From: Streptomyces sp. DG2A-72
GTDB taxonomy: Bacteria; Actinomycetota; Actinomycetes; Streptomycetales; Streptomycetaceae
DNA: 64,000 bases
NCBI RefSeq assembly: GCF_030499575.1
Contig: NZ_JASTLC010000001.1
Location: 9,634,001-9,698,000 of the forward strand
Reading direction: 5' to 3'
The notes below the pieces were generated by a model. It ran no database searches, was not told where the DNA came from, and was given only the letters and a program-made list of their open reading frames with translations. This document shows, in pieces, positions 32,834 to 42,463 of the stretch. The stretch's first letter is position 1; each line of letters begins with the position of its first letter. The position numbers and the translations under genes are program-made.

Positions 32834-33077
32834 CGCAGTCATCGTCATCGCCCTGCTGCTGGTCGCCGCGACCGCGACCCTCGCGGTCGCCGTCCGCGAC
32901 CCGGTGCGCCAGGCCCTCGTGCTGGCCGTCCTCGGTGTCGTCCTCGCCGTTCTGTTCATCGTGCTCCAGGCACCCGACGTGGCCCTGTCGCAGCTCGCCG
33001 TCGGATCCGCGCTCACGCCGCTGTTGCTGCTGCTCACCGTCCGCAAGGTCAAACGGCCCAAGGGACGCGACCGATGA
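32826..33077 (+). CDS. MbhD-like antiporter subunit
   Basis: 83 residues with three membrane helices and the sequence LAVLFIVLQAPDVALSQLAV, typical of the MbhD/DUF4040 domain, which corresponds to part of the C-terminal region of MrpA. The GTG at 32826 overlaps the previous gene by 8 bp. An upstream GTG at 32814 is less well placed for the GGAG. Confidence 0.78.
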   Translation: MADAVIVIALLLVAATATLAVAVRDPVRQALVLAVLGVVLAVLFIVLQAPDVALSQLAVGSALTPLLLLLTVRKVKRPKGRDR

Positions 33078-33811
33078 GCCCCCGCACCCGACTGTGGCTC
33101 GTCCTCGCGGCCGGCGCCGGCCTCGCCGTCCTGCTGGTCGCCGCCTGTCTGGACCTGCCCGGCTTCGGCGGCGACCGGCATCCTTACGGCGACCGTGCCG
33201 TGCGCGAGGCCCTCGCCCGGGACGCCGCCAACACCGTGTCGTCGGTCAACTTCGACCAGCGCGCCTTCGACACCCTCGGCGAGATGAGCATCCTGTTCGC
33301 GGCCGTCCTGGGCTGCGTGGTGCTGTTGCGCCAGACCCGTGACGAGCACCGGGCCCGCCCCGAACCCGCCGAAGTCGCCCTCCCCGTACGCCGCTACGCC
33401 CTCGTGGTGCTGCCCGTCGCCCTGCTCACCGGCCTGTACGTCATCGCCCACGGGCAGCTCACCCCCGGCGGCGGCTTCCAGGGCGGCGTCGTCGCCGCGA
33501 CCGCCCTGCACCTGCTGTACCTGGGCGCCGACTACCGCGCCCTGGAACGCGTCCGGCCGGTCGGCCTGTTCGAGGTCGGCGACGCGCTCGCCGCCTCCGC
33601 CTACGTCGTCACCGGCCTCGCGGGCCTGATCGGCGGCACGGCCTTCCTGGCGAACACGCTGCCGTACGGCACGTTCAGCACGCTGTCCTCCGGCGGCACC
33701 GTCTGGTTGCTGAACGCGGCCATCGGCATGGAGGTGGCCTGCGCGGTCGTCGTCCTGCTCGCCCGCTTCCTGGACCAGGCCGTCGAGATCGAGGAGGAGA
33801 GCGGGAAGTGA
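33074..33811 (+). CDS. MbhE-MnhB fused antiporter subunit
   Basis: 245 residues. The N-terminal part (to about 110) resembles MbhE, ending in a segment rich in Asn/Asp ([20 protein letters not shown]). The C-terminal part is MnhB ([20 protein letters not shown]). It overlaps the gene before it by 4 bp and the gene after by 1 bp. It belongs to the membrane arm of the Mrp/Mbh-type complex. Confidence 0.85.
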   Translation: MSPRTRLWLVLAAGAGLAVLLVAACLDLPGFGGDRHPYGDRAVREALARDAANTVSSVNFDQRAFDTLGEMSILFAAVLGCVVLLRQTRDEHRARPEPAEVALPVRRYALVVLPVALLTGLYVIAHGQLTPGGGFQGGVVAATALHLLYLGADYRALERVRPVGLFEVGDALAASAYVVTGLAGLIGGTAFLANTLPYGTFSTLSSGGTVWLLNAAIGMEVACAVVVLLARFLDQAVEIEEESGK

Positions 33812-34158
33812 TGGACGTACTGCCCTACCTGGTCGCCATGTGGGTCTTCCTGGCCGGCTGCTACGGCCTGGCCACCAGCCGCAATCTGATCCACGCCGTC
33901 GGCTGTCTGACCGTGTGTCAGTCCGCCACGTACGTCCTTCTGCTGGCCGTCGGCTACCGCGACGACGGCACCGCGCCTGTCTTCTCCGACGTACAGCCCG
34001 GTTCACGGCCGGTCGTCGACCCCGTCGTCCAGGCGCTGGCCCTGACCGACGTCGTGGTCGGCGCGACCGTCACCGCGCTGCTGCTCGCGCTCGTCGTGCA
34101 GATCTCCAAACGGCACGGCACGGTCGACCCCGACGAACTCTCCGAGCTGCGCGGCTGA
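33811..34158 (+). CDS. NuoK/MnhC-like antiporter subunit
   Basis: 115 residues with three membrane helices and the NuoK/MnhC signature [20 protein letters not shown]. The C-terminal helix carries [18 protein letters not shown]. The ATG at 33811 overlaps the previous stop as TGATG; a GTG one codon earlier is possible. It is coupled to the MnhD gene in the same way. Confidence 0.88.
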   Translation: MDVLPYLVAMWVFLAGCYGLATSRNLIHAVGCLTVCQSATYVLLLAVGYRDDGTAPVFSDVQPGSRPVVDPVVQALALTDVVVGATVTALLLALVVQISKRHGTVDPDELSELRG

Positions 34159-35915
34159 TGAACGACCTGCTGCCGCTGCTCGTCGCCGTACCCGTCCTCG
34201 GCGCCGCCCTGCTGGTCGCGGGCGGGCGCCGACTGCCCCGGGTCGCCGCCGAGTCCGTGGGCTGCGCCGTGTCGGCCGGCACGGCGGGCCTCGCGATCGT
34301 GCTGCTCCTCAACTCCTCGCCCCCGCACGTCGAGTGGGTCGGCGGCCGGCGGCCGAAGGACGGGGTGAGCGTCGGAATCGTGCTGACCGGGGACGGGCCC
34401 GGGCTCGGGATGGCCGCGCTCGCCTCGCTGCTGACGCTCGCGGCCCTGGCGTACTCCTGGCACTACTTCGACGAACCGCCGCGCCGCCACGCCGGGTCGT
34501 TTCCCGGCCTGATGCTGCTGTTCCAGGCGGGCATGTGCGGCTTCGCCGTCGCGGGCGACCTGTTCAACGCGTTCGTCTTCTTCGAGCTGATGAGCGTGGT
34601 CGCGTACGCGCTGACCGGGCACCGGGTCGAGGAGGCGAAGGCCGTGCAGGGCGCGCTGACCTTCGCGGTCGTCACCTCGCTCGGCGCGTACGCGATGCTG
34701 ATGGGCATCGCGCTGCTGTACGGCCGTACCGGCGAGCTGGCCATGACGCAGATCGGGCGGGGGATCGACGCGCACGGCGGTCCCGACGCGCTGGTGCTCG
34801 CCGCGTTCGTCCTCGTGCTGACCGGTCTGCTCGTGAAGGCAGCCGCCGTGCCCTTCCACTTCTGGCTCCCGGACGCACACGCCGTCGCGCCCACCCCGGT
34901 GTGCATGCTGCTGTCGGGCGTCATGGTGGAGCTCGGCGCGTACGGCGTCTGGCGGGTGTACGGCACGGTCTTCGCCGGGCCCGGCGGGGTTCCCGCGGCC
35001 GACCTGCGGCAGGTCCTGGTGACGCTCGGGGCGGTGACGGCCGTGATCGGCGCCGTCATGTGCTGGTACCAGCGGCACATCAAGCGGCTGCTCGCCTACT
35101 CGACCGTCGCCCACATGGGGCTTTTCCTCATCGGCATCGGAGTCCTGACGCCCAAGGCGGACGACGGGGTCGCGCTGTACATGCTCGGCCACGCCGGTGT
35201 GAAGGCGGCGCTGTTCGCCTGCGCGGGCATCCTGCTCGACCGCTACGGCAGCGTCGACGAACACGCCCTGCACGGACGGGCCCGGCAACTGCGGGGCGTC
35301 GCCGTGCTGTTCGCGACCGGGGCCGTGGCCCTAGCCGGGCTGCCGCCGTTCGGTACGGCGCTCGGCAAGGCTGTTACGGAGGAGGCCGTGGGCGGCCCGC
35401 TGACCGTGCTCTATGTCGGGGCGACCGCCCTGACCGCCGGAGCGGTGCTGCGGGTCGGCGCGCGTGTGTTCCTCGGGCTGGGACCCAGGCCCGAGGACGG
35501 CGCCGAGTACGAGACGACCGGCTCCGGCGAGGAACCGGAGACCGGGCAGCGGCTGCGCCGGGTCCCCGACACGATGACGGCCGTGCCCGCGATGCTGCTC
35601 GCCGGAGCGCTGACCGTCGGCGTGGCCCCCGGATTCGGCGACGTCGTGGCGCACGCCGTGAACGAGGCCGGGTCCGGCGGTGCGCATGTCTCCGTGCACT
35701 GGACCCCGGTCGGTGTCCTGCTCGGTCTCCTCTCGACGGTTGTGGCGGCGGGCCTCGCGGCCGTCGCCGTCACCCGCCCCGGGCTGCTCGCCGCACCGGA
35801 GTGGGCGCTGCCGCTGCGGCGTCTGCAGTCCGGGCACGTCGGCGACTACGTGGCATGGATGCTGGTGGGCGCCGTACTGCTCGCCGCACTCGCCCTGCCG
35901 GGGATCCTCGCCTGA
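34158..35915 (+). CDS. Complex I/MnhD-type antiporter subunit
   Basis: 585 residues with about 14 membrane helices. It is the large proton-pumping/antiporter subunit related to NuoM/NuoN. Conserved lysine-bearing segments are [20 protein letters not shown] and [20 protein letters not shown]. It is the only large antiporter subunit in this operon, since MrpA proper is absent. With the five small subunits it should exchange sodium or potassium for protons. It ends head-on against DUF4230 with no gap. Confidence 0.92.
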   Translation: MNDLLPLLVAVPVLGAALLVAGGRRLPRVAAESVGCAVSAGTAGLAIVLLLNSSPPHVEWVGGRRPKDGVSVGIVLTGDGPGLGMAALASLLTLAALAYSWHYFDEPPRRHAGSFPGLMLLFQAGMCGFAVAGDLFNAFVFFELMSVVAYALTGHRVEEAKAVQGALTFAVVTSLGAYAMLMGIALLYGRTGELAMTQIGRGIDAHGGPDALVLAAFVLVLTGLLVKAAAVPFHFWLPDAHAVAPTPVCMLLSGVMVELGAYGVWRVYGTVFAGPGGVPAADLRQVLVTLGAVTAVIGAVMCWYQRHIKRLLAYSTVAHMGLFLIGIGVLTPKADDGVALYMLGHAGVKAALFACAGILLDRYGSVDEHALHGRARQLRGVAVLFATGAVALAGLPPFGTALGKAVTEEAVGGPLTVLYVGATALTAGAVLRVGARVFLGLGPRPEDGAEYETTGSGEEPETGQRLRRVPDTMTAVPAMLLAGALTVGVAPGFGDVVAHAVNEAGSGGAHVSVHWTPVGVLLGLLSTVVAAGLAAVAVTRPGLLAAPEWALPLRRLQSGHVGDYVAWMLVGAVLLAALALPGILA

Positions 35916-35922
35916 TCAGGCG
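35909..35922. terminator. Palindrome holding both convergent stop codons
   Basis: CGCCTGATCAGGCG is a perfect 14-bp palindrome. The TGA of the antiporter gene (35913-35915) and the TGA of the DUF4230 gene (35916-35918, minus strand) are adjacent at its centre. It may contribute to bidirectional termination. Confidence 0.45.
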
Positions 35923-36596
35923 CCGTTCTTCGGCCCCGGCCCGTACGAGACGTCCACCTCCTTGAAGCCGAGGGAGTGCAGCAGGCCTTCGAGCATGTCG
36001 GTGGTGTTGGACTCGGCGCGCTTGGTCAGCCCGCTGCCCTTGGCGGCGTCGCCGATGTGCCGCGACGCGAGCTTCTGCACGGCCTGTTCGCTGTTGGGGT
36101 TGTCGGAGAAGAGGTCGCCGAGACGGTCGAGCAGACCGCGCTGCTTGGACACGGCGTAGGAGCGCTCGGGGTCGAGGGCCGGTTCGCCCAGTGCCGCGTG
36201 CGGCAGCCGGAGCGTGGCGGACGTACGGTCCTCGTTGACCGTCACGTCCTGCTTGCCGACCTGTCCGAGGTCGACGTAGGCGTCCACGGTGCCCGCGCCG
36301 ACGTACAGCGTGCGGGTGCCGCGGATCGCGTCGGGAAGGTACTTGGCGTCCTTCTCCAGGTCCACGACGACCTGGAAGTTGCCGGAGGCGGCGTCGTAAC
36401 GGCTGATGTCCTGAATGGACTCCAGCAGTGCGGGACCCGAGCGGTCGTGGGTCTCCGTACCGAAGAAGTCCTTCAGGCCCGGGAGCAGACTCAGCCGGAT
36501 CCCGGCGAACATCACGGCGAGCACCAGTACGACGGCGGTCACCAGTTTCGCCCAGCCGGGCATGCGCCTGGGTAAGCGCTTGATGGAAGTCGTCAT
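35916..36596 (-). CDS. DUF4230 membrane-anchored protein
   Basis: 226 residues. One N-terminal membrane helix (WAKLVTAVVLVLAVMFAGIR) is followed by a DUF4230 domain with LLESIQDISRYDAASGNFQV and VGAGTVDAYVDLG. The ATG at 36596 was chosen for the AGGAGG-like site before it; the frame is open 32 codons upstream. The bulk should be outside the membrane. DUF4230 has no known activity. Confidence 0.83.
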   Translation of the reverse strand: MTTSIKRLPRRMPGWAKLVTAVVLVLAVMFAGIRLSLLPGLKDFFGTETHDRSGPALLESIQDISRYDAASGNFQVVVDLEKDAKYLPDAIRGTRTLYVGAGTVDAYVDLGQVGKQDVTVNEDRTSATLRLPHAALGEPALDPERSYAVSKQRGLLDRLGDLFSDNPNSEQAVQKLASRHIGDAAKGSGLTKRAESNTTDMLEGLLHSLGFKEVDVSYGPGPKNGA

Positions 36597-36707
36597 GGCG
36601 ACGGTCCTCCCTTCCTCCCTGACCGGATGCCCCTCAAAATCCGTGTCAGACCGGGTTGTTGGGCAACCAGGACAGTTGACGGAGGCGCGCACCGGCGCGC
36701 GCGGTAC

Positions 36708-37715
36708 CTAGGGGCGAGCTCGCAGTTCCCGGTCGCCGGACGGCCGTGACCACCACACGCCCTCGCCGCGCGTGAGCCCCGGCAGCCGCAGCTCCACCTC
36801 GCGCACCCCGCGCGGAGCAGCCGGACCGGATCAGGGCGACCCGGTAGTCCGTCACGGCCGCGCCGGCCAGCCCGGCGTGCAGCGTGTCCTCGATGGCCTG
36901 GTGGAAGGCGCGGGGGAGTGCGCCGAGTTCCGTCTCGTACGTGAACACCCCACCGGAGCGGAGAGGTCCCTGCTCGATGCGCGGTCCGATCGTCGCCCAG
37001 TAGCGCGTGTGATCGTGCCACGGCATCTTCGCGCAGGCCTCGCCCCTTCCCCTCGCCGTAGAGGAGCAGCGCGGTCGCGCCGGAGTCCGCGGGCCGGGCG
37101 TGGATCAATGGGTCCTGGTCGGCGAGGGCGAGCAGGGCGGAATTCGGCGGTGCGAACTGCGGGGCACGGTCGGTGAGTTCACCGAGCCGGTCGCCCAGGC
37201 GCAGACCCGCCGGGACGGTGAGCGCCGCGATGTTCCCTGCGGTGAGCGTGTCGCCCCCGCCGACCACGTCGAGGCGCGTCACCCGGGCGGAGACCTCGGT
37301 GGTCCGGCCGTCCGCCTCCCGCCGCAGATAGGTCAGCCGCCGGCGCCGGGTCACCTCACCGTCGTAGAGCCGCAGATACGCCGTCCGCTCCCCGCCGGGA
37401 CCCGGTCGTACGGCGAAGACCGTGCCGCACGGCTCGATGCCCTCGGTCGCCGGGGCCGGTGGGATCAGCCGGAGCACGCTGGAAGAGGACCGGGTGGAGG
37501 GAGCCGTCGGCGGTGCGGGCGGCGAGGGCGGTGCGCAGGGTGTCCGGGGTCGGTTCGGGACCGTCGACGACGGCCGCCAGGATGTCCGGGTCGACCTCGG
37601 CGAGGGACTCGGGAAACCTTGTCGTCCGGGCGCCGGCGCGGTCGATCTTGTTGACGAAGATCACTGTGGGCAGCCGCAGCGTCCTCATCAGTACGCGGGT
37701 CTGCGTGTGGGGAAT
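36708..37715 (-). pseudogene. Ribosomal-protection (TetM/OtrA-type) GTPase relic
   Basis: Pieces of an EF-G-like ribosomal-protection protein lie in order but in different frames: HTQTRVLMRTLRLPTVIFVN with NKIDRAGA (G4 motif), FAVRPGPGGERTAYLRLYDG, then WHDHTRYWATIGPRIEQGPL, and a C-terminal LPGLTRGEGVWW. The first about 110 residues with the P-loop are absent, as are parts of domains 3-5. The complete family is about 640 residues. This gene cannot protect ribosomes from tetracycline. Confidence 0.8.
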
Positions 37716-37820
37716 GCGGACGCCGTCATGACGGCCTGCCGTCCGATGCGGTCCGCAACCGAATTTCCGCGGTCAGTAGCATGAGGGCGGCAGCCCGGAA
37801 TGATCATGCGAGGAGCGGAC

Positions 37821-38774
37821 GTGCGAGACATAGCCGTGTTCAGCGGTAGCGCCCACCCCGAACTGGCGGCGGAGGTCTGCCGGCATCTCGGCGTGCCGCT
37901 CAACCCGATCCGGGTCAGCCGGTTCGCCAACGACTGTCTGGAGGTGCAGCTCCAGGCCAACTGCCGCGAGCGGGACGTCTTTCTCGTCCAGCCGCTGGTC
38001 GCCCCCGTCCAGGAGCACCTGGTCGAGCTGCTGATGATGTGCGACGCGGCCCGCGGCGCGTCCGCCCGCCGTATCACCGTCGTCATGCCGCACTACGCCT
38101 ACGCCCGCTCCGACAAGAAGGACGCGCCCCGCATCTCCATGGGCGGCCGGCTCGTCGCGGACCTGATGGTCGCCGCCGGCGCCAGCCGGGTCCTCGCCAT
38201 GACGCTGCACTCGCCGCAGGTCCACGGCTTCTTCTCGGTGCCCGTAGACCACCTCCACGCACTGCGCGAACTGGCCGCCCACTTCCGGCAGTACGACCTG
38301 ACCCGCACCACCGTCGTCTCACCGGACCTCGGCAACGCCAAGGAGGCGGCTGCCTTCGCCCGGCTGATCGGCGCCCGGGTCGCGGCCGGCGCCAAGCAGC
38401 GGTACGCGGACGACCGGGTCAGCATCAGCTCCGTCATCGGCGATGTCGCCGGGCGCGATGTCATCGTGCTGGACGACGAGATCGCCAAGGGCAGCACCGT
38501 GCTCGAACTCCTGGACCGGCTGCGGGAGCTGGGGCCGCGGTCGATCAAGGTCGCCTGTACGCACGGCCTGTTCGCGGCCGGTGCGCTCAAGCGGCTCAGC
38601 GAGCAGCCCGACGTGGACGAGATCGTGTGCACCAACACCGTGCCGGTACCGGCGGAGGAGCACACGGACAAGCTGCGCATCCTGTCCATCGCCCCCGCCC
38701 TCGCCGAGGCCGTGCGCCGCATTCACAACGGTGAGTCCGTCAGCGCCCTGTTCGACGCGCCGCGGAGCGAATAG
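37821..38774 (+). CDS. prs: Ribose-phosphate pyrophosphokinase (PRPP synthetase)
   Basis: 317 residues. It makes PRPP from ribose 5-phosphate and ATP. Visible signatures are FSGSAHPELA, MPHYAYARSDKKDAPR (flexible loop), LHSPQVHGFF and the PRPP-binding DDEIAKGSTVLE. The GTG at 37821 follows AGGAG; ATGs at 37800 and 37806 are possible. Since housekeeping prs lies with glmU in Streptomyces, this is probably a second copy. No nucleoside or other PRPP-using pathway is adjacent. Confidence 0.92.
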   Translation: MRDIAVFSGSAHPELAAEVCRHLGVPLNPIRVSRFANDCLEVQLQANCRERDVFLVQPLVAPVQEHLVELLMMCDAARGASARRITVVMPHYAYARSDKKDAPRISMGGRLVADLMVAAGASRVLAMTLHSPQVHGFFSVPVDHLHALRELAAHFRQYDLTRTTVVSPDLGNAKEAAAFARLIGARVAAGAKQRYADDRVSISSVIGDVAGRDVIVLDDEIAKGSTVLELLDRLRELGPRSIKVACTHGLFAAGALKRLSEQPDVDEIVCTNTVPVPAEEHTDKLRILSIAPALAEAVRRIHNGESVSALFDAPRSE

Positions 38775-38813
38775 GGACCTGAACAGGGCACCAAGATCAT
38801 CGAGTAGCCGCCG

Positions 38814-39194
38814 TCAGACCTGACCGGACGTGGCCTCGGGCTGGCCCAGGGCCGCGTCGAGCGTCGGCGCCGGAGGCAGCAGCCGCGCCAGTCCGGTCAC
38901 CCGGAGGATGCGCAGCGTCAGCGGATGCGTGCACACGAGATGGAGCTGTCCGTCGCGGTCGAGCACCCTGCTCCTGGCCCGGTAGAGGAGACGCAGCCCG
39001 GAGCAGTCGAAGAACTCGACCCCGCTGAGGTCGAGCACGACCCGTGGGCCGGATCCGGTGGTCGCCCGGTCGAGGAGCGGGATGATCTCCACGGACGCCG
39101 CGATGTCGATCTCGCCGCGAAACTCGAGCACTGTGAAGCCGCGGTCCTGCCGGATGCGCAGATACCGGGGGAGAGGTGCGGGTTCCTGCGGCAC
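38814..39194 (-). CDS. STAS-domain anti-sigma-factor antagonist
   Basis: About 126 residues with a STAS domain. The motif EFFDCSGLRLLYRA includes the serine that is phosphorylated by an anti-sigma kinase in SpoIIAA/BldG-type proteins. No kinase is adjacent, so its partner is encoded elsewhere. The GTG at 39194 follows GGAGG; a TTG at 39230 would add 12 residues. The C-terminal tail (LPPAPTLDAALGQPEA) is not part of the domain. Confidence 0.85.
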   Translation of the reverse strand: MPQEPAPLPRYLRIRQDRGFTVLEFRGEIDIAASVEIIPLLDRATTGSGPRVVLDLSGVEFFDCSGLRLLYRARSRVLDRDGQLHLVCTHPLTLRILRVTGLARLLPPAPTLDAALGQPEATSGQV

Positions 39195-39316
39195 GACGAC
39201 GTCGCCTCCAACCGGTTCCCTGGGCGGCAATTCCTTTTCCCGCCCAGCAAGTTACCCCCGATCGAGCGAATCTGCGCAAGTTCGATTGACATATGTCTTC
39301 GTGTCGCACACAAGCG

Positions 39317-39754
39317 TTATGACAGTGCGTGCCAGGCCCGGGAGAGCGCCTGCCGGAACTGTTCGGTCTGGTGTGCCGTGAGATCGCGCACCATCCGCTC
39401 CTCCAGCTCCCGCACCGGCCCGGCATGGCGCTCGAGCAGCTCCCGGGCGGCGTCGGTCAGCAGGATCAGCAGCTCGCGCCGGTTGCGTGGGTTGCGCTCC
39501 CGGCGGACCAGGCCGCGGCCCTCCAGGGAGCGGACCAGGTCGGCGATGGACTGGGCGGTGACGAACGAATCGCGGGCCAGCTGCGCGGCCGACAGTCCGT
39601 CGTGTCGCTCCAGGACGGTGAGCGCGGTGTACTGGAGAGCGGTGATCCCGGACGGCCTGACCAGCTCGTCCAGGTGTGAGCGCACGACGAGCTCCACCTG
39701 CTTGACCATGTACAGCAGTGACGGGGGTGCCTTGGTTGCCTGGGTGCCGACCAT
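39317..39754 (-). CDS. MarR-family transcriptional regulator
   Basis: 145 residues with a winged helix-turn-helix (LSAAQLARDSFVTAQSIADL, then GRGLVRRERNPRNRRELLIL). It is divergent from the aldehyde/alcohol dehydrogenase operon, and two related palindromes lie in the shared 116-bp region. It should repress both directions and release on binding an aromatic aldehyde, alcohol or acid. The ligand is inferred from the enzymes. Confidence 0.92.
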   Translation of the reverse strand: MVGTQATKAPPSLLYMVKQVELVVRSHLDELVRPSGITALQYTALTVLERHDGLSAAQLARDSFVTAQSIADLVRSLEGRGLVRRERNPRNRRELLILLTDAARELLERHAGPVRELEERMVRDLTAHQTEQFRQALSRAWHALS

Positions 39755-39774
39755 GAGATCGAGCCTAGAGCATT

Positions 39775-39838
39775 GACAGGAAACCTGTCTGTAAAGAGAC
39801 TGCGAACCAGACGATGTACCAACAGGAATCCTGTTGGT
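39775..39838. promoter_or_regulatory. Two MarR operator palindromes
   Basis: GACAGGAAACCTGTC (39775-39789) and a longer perfect palindrome centred on CCAACAGGAATCCTGTTGG (39819-39837). Both share the core ACAGGA/TCCTGT or a close variant. The first sits by the MarR start, the second 33 bp before the aldehyde dehydrogenase start. Confidence 0.8.
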
Positions 39839-39870
39839 TGAAATCTTGGCAATGAGGCTGAGGAGTGGTG

Positions 39871-41325
39871 ATGACCACCTTCGAGATCGAACCCGGACGG
39901 CTGTTCATCGGGGGACAGTGGCGAGAGGCCGCCGACGGAGCGCGCACCGAGGTGGTCGACCCGTCCCGGGGCACGGTCGTCACGACCGTCGCGGAGGCGG
40001 GCGCCACCGATGTGGACGCCGCCGTGCGCGCCGCCCGGGAGGCCTTCGACGACGGCTCCTGGTCCGGTCTCAGCGGCCGTGAGCGGGGCCGGATCCTGCA
40101 CCGCGTCGCCGAGCTGATCCGTGAGAACGCCGACGAACTCGCCCGGCTGGAGAGCCTCGACGTCGGCAAGCCGATCACCCTGTGCCACGCCGTCGACATC
40201 ACCAACGCGGCCAACGACTACGAGCACTACGCGGCCCTCGCCCACTCCCTGCACGGCGCCAACCGCGACACTCCCATGAACGCCCTTGCCTACACGCGGC
40301 GCGAGCCGGTCGGCGTGGTCGCGGCCATCACGCCCTTCAACTTCCCGCTGATCCTGGCCGGTTCGAAGCTCGGCCCCGCCCTCGCGGCGGGCAACACGGT
40401 GGTCCACAAGCCGGCCGACGAGACCCCGCTCAGTGCCCTGTACATGGCCAAGCTGCTCCAGGAGGCGGGCGTTCCGGACGGGGTGGTCAACGTCGTGACC
40501 GGCACGGGCCCGGTGGCCGGTGAGGCACTGCTGCGTCACCCCGGCGTGGACAAGGTCGCCTTCACGGGCTCCACGACCGTCGGCCGGCACGTGGCGAGCG
40601 CGGCGGGCGAGGCCCTCAAGCCGGTCACCATGGAACTCGGCGGCAACGCGGCCCACATCGTCTTCGAGGACGCCGACCTGGAGAAGGCGGTCGGCGCGGT
40701 CATCAAGGCCTTCGTCTTCAACACCGGCCAGTTCTGCATGGGCGGCCCGCGCCTGCTGGTGGCCCGCTCCGTCCACAGCACCCTCCTGGGCATCCTCGCC
40801 GAGGCCGTCCCCGGCGTCCCGGTGGGCGACCCCCGCGATCCCGAGACCGTCGTCGGACCGATGGCGGGGCCGAAACATCTGGCGAAGGTCGAGGAGTACG
40901 TCGACCTGGCCCGCAAGGAGGGCGGCCGCATCGTCTGCGGCGGCGAGCGGCTCGACCTGGACGGCGGCTTCTACTACAAGCCCACGGTGATCGCCGACCT
41001 GCCGAACGACTCCCGCGTCGTCCAGGAGGAGGTCTTCGGCCCCGTCCTCACCGTGCAGCCCTTCGACACCGAGGACGAAGCCGTCGAGCTCGCCAACTCC
41101 ACGCCGTACGGCCTGGCTTCGGGCATCCAGACCGGCAACCTCGCCCGCGCGCACCGCGTCGCCGACCGGCTCCAGGCCGGCATCGTCTGGGTCAACGACT
41201 GGGCGATGCTCGACCCCGCGGTCCCCTTCGGCGGTGTCAAGGACTCCGGGTTCGGCCGCGAGTACGGCCCCGAGGCGCTCGCCGCCTACACCAAGGTCAA
41301 GTCCGTCGTCGTCTCGCTCGACTGA
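39871..41325 (+). CDS. Aldehyde dehydrogenase, probably aromatic
   Basis: 484 residues of the ALDH superfamily. The catalytic glutamate lies in PVTMELGGNAAHIV and the cysteine in NTGQFCMGGPRLLV; the cofactor loop is FTGSTTVGRHV. It should oxidise an aldehyde to the acid with NAD(P). The sequence resembles betaine-aldehyde and benzaldehyde/phenylacetaldehyde dehydrogenases. The next gene is an aryl-alcohol-type dehydrogenase, which makes a two-step alcohol-to-acid route likely. The ATG at 39871 follows AGGAG. Confidence 0.92.
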   Translation: MTTFEIEPGRLFIGGQWREAADGARTEVVDPSRGTVVTTVAEAGATDVDAAVRAAREAFDDGSWSGLSGRERGRILHRVAELIRENADELARLESLDVGKPITLCHAVDITNAANDYEHYAALAHSLHGANRDTPMNALAYTRREPVGVVAAITPFNFPLILAGSKLGPALAAGNTVVHKPADETPLSALYMAKLLQEAGVPDGVVNVVTGTGPVAGEALLRHPGVDKVAFTGSTTVGRHVASAAGEALKPVTMELGGNAAHIVFEDADLEKAVGAVIKAFVFNTGQFCMGGPRLLVARSVHSTLLGILAEAVPGVPVGDPRDPETVVGPMAGPKHLAKVEEYVDLARKEGGRIVCGGERLDLDGGFYYKPTVIADLPNDSRVVQEEVFGPVLTVQPFDTEDEAVELANSTPYGLASGIQTGNLARAHRVADRLQAGIVWVNDWAMLDPAVPFGGVKDSGFGREYGPEALAAYTKVKSVVVSLD

Positions 41326-41350
41326 GCGCCGCCCTCAAGGAGTTCGTACG

Positions 41351-42457
41351 ATGTCCATCACCACGCGCGCCGCGGTCGTCGAGTCCGGCGGCGCACCGTT
41401 CACCCTCTCCGACGTCGTCCTCGACGAGCCCGGCCCGCACGAGGCGCTCGTCCGCATGGTGGCGACCGGCCTGTGCCACACCGACCTCGGCGTCGCGAGC
41501 GGCGGACTGCCCTTCCCGCTCCCGGGAGTTCTGGGACACGAGGGGGCCGGCGTCGTCGAGGCCGTCGGTGCCGCCGTCACCGGCGTCGCCCCCGGCGACC
41601 ACGTCCTGCTGTCCTTCACCTCGTGCGGTGGTTGCCGCAACTGCCGGGGCGGGCACCCCGCGTACTGCGCGACCTGGCTGCCGCTGAACCTCATCGGGGG
41701 CCGGCGGGCGGACGGCAGCAGCACCGTCAGCCGGGGCGGCGAACCGCTCGGCGGCCACTTCTTCGGCCAGTCCTCGTTCGCCGAGCGGGCCTTGGCCGAC
41801 GAGCGCAGCCTCGTCAAGGTCGACGCGGACGTACCGCTGGACTCCATCGCACCCCTGGGCTGCGGTGTGCAGACCGGCGTCGGTGCCGTCTGGAACGTCC
41901 TGAAGCCGGTCACCGGCAGCACGGTCGTAGTCCTCGGCGCGGGAGCCGTCGGCCTGTCCGCGGTGATGGCCGCCGCCCTCACCCCGGCCACCACGATCAT
42001 CGCGGTCGACAAGGTCGGCGAACGACTGTCCCTGGCCAAGGAGTTGGGCGCCACCCACACCGTCGACGCCGGTGAGGCCGACCTCGGCGAGGCGATCGCG
42101 TCGCTGACGGGCGGTCAGGGCGCCGACGGCATCGTCGAGACCACCGGCAGCGTCGCCGTGCTGCGCCAGGGCGTCGACGCGCTCGCCGCCCGCGGCACCC
42201 TGGTCCTCGTCGGCGCCCCGCCGTTCGGCACGGAGGTGTCCCTGGACGTCAACGGGCTGCTCGGGGGCAAGCAGATCGTCGGCCTCACCCTCGGCGACAG
42301 CGAGACACAGACCCTCATCCCCGCCCTGGTCCGCATGGTGAAGGAGGGCCGCCTCCCGCTGCACCGCCTGATCAGCACATACCCGTTCGCCGACATCGAC
42401 CAGGCGGTGCGCGACATGAGGGCGGGCAAGACGATCAAGCCCGTGCTCACGTTCTGA
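41351..42457 (+). CDS. Zinc-dependent alcohol dehydrogenase (aryl-alcohol type)
   Basis: 368 residues of the medium-chain class. The catalytic-zinc motifs are TGLCHTDLG and LGHEGAGVVE, the structural zinc site has four cysteines in SCGGCRNCRGGHPAYC, and the Rossmann motif is VVLGAGAVGLS. It is like benzyl/aryl-alcohol dehydrogenases (XylB type) and follows the ALDH after 25 bp in the same transcript. It should oxidise an alcohol to the aldehyde used by that enzyme. Confidence 0.92.
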   Translation: MSITTRAAVVESGGAPFTLSDVVLDEPGPHEALVRMVATGLCHTDLGVASGGLPFPLPGVLGHEGAGVVEAVGAAVTGVAPGDHVLLSFTSCGGCRNCRGGHPAYCATWLPLNLIGGRRADGSSTVSRGGEPLGGHFFGQSSFAERALADERSLVKVDADVPLDSIAPLGCGVQTGVGAVWNVLKPVTGSTVVVLGAGAVGLSAVMAAALTPATTIIAVDKVGERLSLAKELGATHTVDAGEADLGEAIASLTGGQGADGIVETTGSVAVLRQGVDALAARGTLVLVGAPPFGTEVSLDVNGLLGGKQIVGLTLGDSETQTLIPALVRMVKEGRLPLHRLISTYPFADIDQAVRDMRAGKTIKPVLTF

Positions 42458-42463
42458 GCGGCG

